64,000 nucleotides of DNA from Symbiodinium natans (lineage: Eukaryota; Sar; Dinophyceae; Suessiales; Symbiodiniaceae). This document shows, piece by piece, positions 59,564-64,000 of this stretch. Every line of letters starts with the position of its first letter. Position 1 is the stretch's first letter. The DNA is taken from assembly GCA_905221605.1 (NCBI GenBank), contig CAJNDS010000702.1:157501-221500 (forward strand), written 5' to 3'. A program made the translations under genes and the position numbers. Below the pieces are notes generated by a model. The model saw nothing but the letters and a program-made list of their open reading frames with translations. It was not told the DNA's origin and made no database searches.

Positions 59564-62500
59564 ATGGACATGTTGCGGCGTCGGTCGGAACCTGGACTGT
59601 CATCCGCGGCCAATGAAGCCGAAGAAAATCGTGGTGATGGGGGTGAAGAACGGCAACAAATGGTACAAGCGCTGACAGATGGTAGGGAGGTTGCAATGAT
59701 ACAACCAACGTCTCAGGTGGAAAACGAAGTGGTTCCGGTTCCAGCAGCGAATCCTTTCTGGAGCGAGCGGGCTCATGAAGAGATGAGACTAAGGCAATCA
59801 AGGCCAGCAAGTCTCCCTGCGAGCGGAGGGGATAGGAGTGGTGAAGAAACAAGAAGGCCACCGTCGTTGCCAGAACTTCGGGATCGGGAACCGGTTCCAG
59901 CTGAGAGGCCATCTTCAGGGTTGATGGGCCAGATGGAAAGAGGGAATATTGGTGAGACACAAGGCGAGGAAGAGCTCATTCCTGATCTGAGCGGTGAAGA
60001 ACAAGGTGAAGATATGGCGGTGGTAAAGCGTGCGCTGAAAGAGTTGCTTGTGCAAACAAAGGAGCTGGGAAATAGACTGCATCGGGTGGAGGAGAAAAGC
60101 TATACCTCTGCTGCATCTGGGTCAGCTTCGAGAGCACGGAGCACTGGAGTGGTGGACGCGAATGCTGCATATCCGTTGGGAATGACTCCAGAGAAGCAGT
60201 ACCTGCCAGGACAAGTTTTCTACACTGATGGTATGGGTGGCTTCTGGACTGTGTTGCCTGATGGGACATGGCTGCCGATTGAGGGCTACGACCTTCCAAA
60301 GGGTTGTGACCTTCAACCCTTGCCTGAGCCCAGGAAAGGGGAGGTTCACGTGGAGGATGAGAAGGAAGTGCCAATGATGCACGTAACTGAAGGGAAGAAA
60401 CCCTCCAGATTGCCTCCATTGAATTACCCCATGGGAGGTTCTGCAAGTGGTGGATATGCAAGTGGACCACCTGGTTTAACACATGTTCCGATTACTTCCT
60501 TGCCGTCAGGCGTTGATGGTTCTGCCGCACTGTTGGGAAATCAGCCCGGTTTTGTCTCAGCTCGGGAAACTTCAATGCAAGAGAACTCAACAGGATCGGG
60601 TGGATATACAATGGTGGATGATGTTCCATATCGGTGGAAAATGATTGCTGGGAAGTTGGAATTAGAGAAGGTTCCGCTTACAGCGTTTGCGCCCGGAATG
60701 GGACATGGATTGCCGCAAGGGCCTGGTGGAAAGGTCAGCTTACCTCCTGGAGCTGTGGTGCCACGTGGGATGCCAAACATTGGTGATAGTTCTGGAACTG
60801 AACGTCCGGAGGCTCTTGGGAAGCATGTGATGAGCCTTCCTACTTTGGCAGACTACACACCAAGCAATCCGACGGCACTAGGTGATTGGATCGCAATGAT
60901 CGAACCAATGTTGTCTTCGCTGACAGATACAGGAAGAGTGTGGTGGCAATCCGTCTATACAAAGGCGTATGAGGCGTACGCCAAATGGTTGAGTGTTTCT
61001 CCGCTGGAAAGGTTGGGCATCAAGGCTGAGCTGGAAGGGCTAAAGGGGGTTCGAACTGTGCATGTTTTGTTGGAGCAGAGAGCGGTGTCTTTGCTGCTAC
61101 AAGCGATTCCGGAGAGATTGAAGACCGAGATCGTTTCCACTCGAATGTTGGGGTCGGTGATGATATTTTACAAGTTGCTGACAGTTTACCAACCAGGTGG
61201 AGCAAACGAGCGCAGCACGATGTTAAACTTCTTGGTGCAACCATCCTCAGCAACCTCGATCTCGGAGGCTATTAAGGGAGTGCGACAATGGGCGCAATGG
61301 CGTTCCCGGTTAAGGGAGTTGCGAGCATCTGAGCCGGATGCTACCTTGCTTATCAAGGGATTGGATGCTTTATCATCCGCGTTGCTGGCAAAGCACCCTA
61401 CGGTGCATTTTAGAGTGGCATCCTTCCGGGAGAAATTGGGGGTGGACTACTCGCCGACCTCTGAAACTGCGACACAACTAGCTGAAATGTTACAATCAGA
61501 ATTCGAACTGCTATTGCATAGCGCTGGTGAACAAGAGGTGAAGCAGGACTCGGACGCCAAGAAAAGGGCCAGGTTAAACAAGGCCCAAAAGGGAACTGGT
61601 GACGAGACGGAGGAGGGTGACAAAGGCAAAGGAAAAGGAAAAAGGTACAGCGGAGATGGTGAACGTCCTTTCTGTTGGATATATGGGAAGACAGAAGCAG
61701 GCTGCAAGTTCGGATCACGGTGCAAATTTCGCCATGACAAGGACTCCCTGGAGCGTGGAAGATGTTTTGAATGTGGGGCCATTGGCCATTTACAGCCGCA
61801 GTGTCCATACAAAGATGGTGTAAGTTCCAATGCGGACTTAAATCCTGAAAGGAATAGATCTAAAGGGAATTCTCCCAAAGGGGGAAAGGGCGGCAAAGGT
61901 GCAAAATGGGGAAATGCCAAAAAGGCAGAAGTGGCTGAAGTGGGAGATGAGATGGCTAATGCGGGATTGGATAAAGGTTCTGCAAGTCCCTCATCACCAT
62001 CAACAACCAATCAGGTTCTTGCTGAAGCGTTGGAAGTGCTGAAATCTATGAAGCTGTCATCAGCGCAGTCAGCATCAAGCGGAGAGCCCAGCGTTCGAAT
62101 GTTATGTGAGTCTGGATTGTTTCAGCAGGACGGGAGAGTGGCGTTGGTGGATACAGCTGCTACGCATCTTGTGCGGACGCTTTTTCCATGGGAATGTTTA
62201 CCAGACACTACTGTTATGGTGCAAAGCGCGCTTGGTGGTGTGACAATGAGGATTACAGAGAAAGGGACGTTGATTAGGGAAGACAATGGGCCCCTGATTA
62301 TCCCTCTCTGGTTGATCTTGGAGTTTGGGGCGAACCTCACCGTGATCAATGGGATGTGTCACGTGAGTACAAAATCTTCGCTGGACCAACTCTTATGGTT
62401 TGAACATGGCTGTTTGGTTATGGATTACAAAACAGCTGAGAAAATGGTTTTGCATGCTGAAAGGCAGCGTGCGTCGTTGTCCCATTCTCAATGGAGGAAT

Positions 62501-62941
62501 GGAGGGGCGGACTGTGGAGTCGGTTCGTCTGATGCCACGTTGTTGCCGAAGCAGGGAGAAGGCCGAGGAGTATGCGTTCTACATGTGGCCAGGGTTTCTG
62601 ACACCAATGAGTGTTCGGGAATGGGCATGTTGGACTCGGGAGCATCACATCCTCTCAGATCACTTCGTCCTGGTGAACAGCTTCCGCAGCAAAAGGTGTT
62701 GGTGTCTTTAGCTGTTGGATCTCGGGAGATGTGTATTACCCCAGGTGGGACCCTGGTAACTCCTGAAATGGTAGATCCACTAGTGCCAATTGGCAAAGCG
62801 AGCGCCTTGGTTGGTCTCAGAGTTCAGTGGCGTGGTGGCAAGTGCACCCCGTTGCTTCGTCGCTGCAGGTATGATGAGGCAGCGTGCCCTTGCCGGGACG
62901 CTGGCGGCCTTCCGCGGCCGCTGGCTTCTTCATGCGCGTAG
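59564..62941 (+). mobile_element. Ty1/copia-type Gag-protease polyprotein, truncated, with two protease signatures
   Basis: 1125 codons from the first ATG (59564); a TTG 12 bases earlier is not needed. Residues 1-200: charged, low complexity. About 425-655: Gag capsid-like region (TPSNPTALGDWIAMIEPMLS; MIFYKLLTVYQPGGANERST). About 704-724: CCCH finger (C-x9-C-x5-C-x3-H). About 734-747: CCHC zinc knuckle (CFECGAIGHLQPQC), the RNA-binding signature of retroelement Gag. Around 863: VALVDTAATHLVRT, an aspartic-protease-like D-T-A. Around 1024: MLDSGASHPLRSLRPG, a canonical D-S-G-A protease site. After WRGGKCTPL the family similarity stops and 30 unrelated codons lead to TAG; CTGCAG^GTATGATG there is a possible splice donor. 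Integrase, reverse transcriptase and RNase H are missing, so the element is incomplete or rearranged. Most codons are intact, suggesting recent activity or domestication. Confidence 0.8.
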
Positions 62942-63414
62942 GCAGCCTTGCCTCGGCAAGACCACTCGCCCCTATTTGGACCGAGAACAGCGCAGCAAGG
63001 ACGGAACACGGCAACCAGGAACATGCTCAATGCTCGATGCCCACGGGAGTTTAGGATGTTGACCCACAGGACAATCTTTGTCAACACCATGCGTGCACAG
63101 GACAATCTTTCTCAGGAGGCACACGCACGGGAAAGTCTTCGTGAAGAGGCCACAGGCCGTGAAGTCGCATGATGCGGTTCGCGGCAGCGGCTCGCCCCGC
63201 CCATATGGCGGTTGAAGCCCATGCTGCGCGCGACTGCAGGACGATGCTCGAGGACGCCCTTCCTTACAAGTAGACTATTTCTCGCTCAACGTCTCTACGT
63301 GTTCTGGCCATTTTACTGGCGGCAACCTCCTGGAAACATCATCCACAATAATTCCGAATTAGCCTCCAGCCCGGCGGCCCAGGACAAGAATCCGTCCTGG
63401 GCCGCCACGCCCGT
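62942..63414. other. Junction region between opposite retroelement pieces
   Basis: CAGGACAATCTTTGTCAACA (63068) and CAGGACAATCTTTCTCAGGA (63098) are a 30-base tandem pair. No recognised coding sequence. Confidence 0.4.
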
Positions 63415-64000
63415 TCAAGGTCTCAGGCGCAGACTCGAGCGCTGCCCCTGCATTTCCGGGCGCTCGGACTCAAACAGTTCTTCTGCGCGCATGATCCTCT
63501 CGTGCACTCGCTGCTGCACCCGGGTCTTGGTGGCCCACGGCAAGTTCGGGTCGCCCAGGAGCTTGGTCTGCAAGGCATCGAAGAGAAAGAACAGCCCGCG
63601 AACCTCCTGTCGCAAAGCATCCGTCTCCGCGAGGGTCAGCATGACAAACTCCCCTGCTCGATCTGAGTGGATTCTCAACACCGGATACCCATGTCTCTGC
63701 AAGCGCACCATCATTCTTTGAACCGCCGACAAAACAGTTGTTTGCTGTTTATCCACAATCGGCTCCACCATAACGAAGTTGATCATACGGACAGGTTGGG
63801 TCAAATGGTCCTTCAGTTCCTTCCAGGATTTTTCAGAAGCTTGGATTTTCAACACCTCTGCCTCCAGAACTGGTGCAGGTTCCACCGGTGCAGAGTCTTC
63901 CTCCTCGAAGTTCGCGACGGCATCGCCTAACCATTCTCCAACACCAGCACCTTCATCTACCACCTGATCTTCCACCTCATCCGCATCTTCCTCCTTTTCA
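63415..64000 (-). mobile_element. Ty1/copia-type integrase-like fragment (partial at right edge)
   Basis: The minus-strand frame is open from the right edge to TGA at 63415. From the N-terminal side: an acidic linker (EKEEDADEVEDQVVDEGAGV, EEEDSAPVEPAPVLEAEV), then MINFVMVEPIVDKQQTTVLS and RHGYPVLRIHSDRAGEFVML. HSDRAGEF corresponds to the second catalytic Asp of the retroviral-type integrase core (H-S-D-R-G-x-E-F). The following part (ETDALRQEVRGLFFLFDALQ) does not look like integrase, so the fragment is chimeric or rearranged. It faces the Gag-protease frame, so the two are not one intact element. Confidence 0.55.

Noticed and set aside
59505-59960. Minus-strand gene opposite the Gag N-terminus
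   Set aside because: It is a shadow of the long + frame, which has recognisable zinc fingers.
63212-63721. Plus-strand gene of 169 codons
   Set aside because: It is the shadow of the minus-strand integrase-like frame.

Overview
The window looks like nuclear DNA of a dinoflagellate, most likely of the Suessiales (Symbiodinium/Polarella type). The reasons are: (i) about sixty interstitial blocks of the TTTAGGG telomere-type heptamer; (ii) dozens of pentatricopeptide (PPR) fragments carrying the YNAAISACE..W..AL..L signature typical of the hugely expanded dinoflagellate PPR genes; (iii) a Ty1/copia-type Gag-protease reading frame with a CCCH plus a CCHC zinc finger; and (iv) a 12-base match to the 3' end of the dinoflagellate spliced leader (TTTTGGCTCAAG) about 200 bases upstream of that frame. 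No bacterial gene organisation, tRNA or rRNA gene was seen. The species is inferred, not proven.

Layout. 1-1200: 3' part of an unidentified gene running in from the left edge. 1200-4400: unique sequence and the first telomere-type blocks. 4400-52500: a mosaic in which short (about 35-codon) PPR-like segments, all on the + strand, alternate with blocks of (CCCTAAA)n and (TTTAGGG)n, small foldback elements and microsatellites. Many PPR-like segments sit in one arrangement: (CCCTAAA)n on the left, 100-170 bases of PPR-like sequence, (TTTAGGG)n on the right. Read as exons, their introns would start with TTTAGGG repeats and end with CCCTAAA repeats, that is, with self-complementary ends. Whether this is a very long spliced PPR gene, several genes, or a graveyard cannot be decided from the sequence alone. 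32540-33652: an intact, intronless reading frame for a membrane-anchored LON-substrate-binding-domain protein, the best single gene in the window. 44976-46232: a 1.26-kb palindrome of three direct plus three inverted copies of a 217-base unit. 46240-47740: an AT-rich higher-order repeat. 52500-54800: the last telomere-type blocks.

From 54800 to the right edge telomere-type repeats are absent. This part holds two unidentified reading frames (about 55890-56760), several GC-rich minisatellites, a copia-type Gag with two successive aspartic-protease signatures (59564-62941) that ends before any integrase or reverse transcriptase, and, on the opposite strand, an integrase-like fragment running off the right edge (63415-64000).

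No operon-like cooperation between genes is visible. The theme of the window is structure: inverted repeats at several scales (heptamer-block pairs, about 70-120-base foldback elements, a 1.26-kb palindrome) set around short exon-like pieces.
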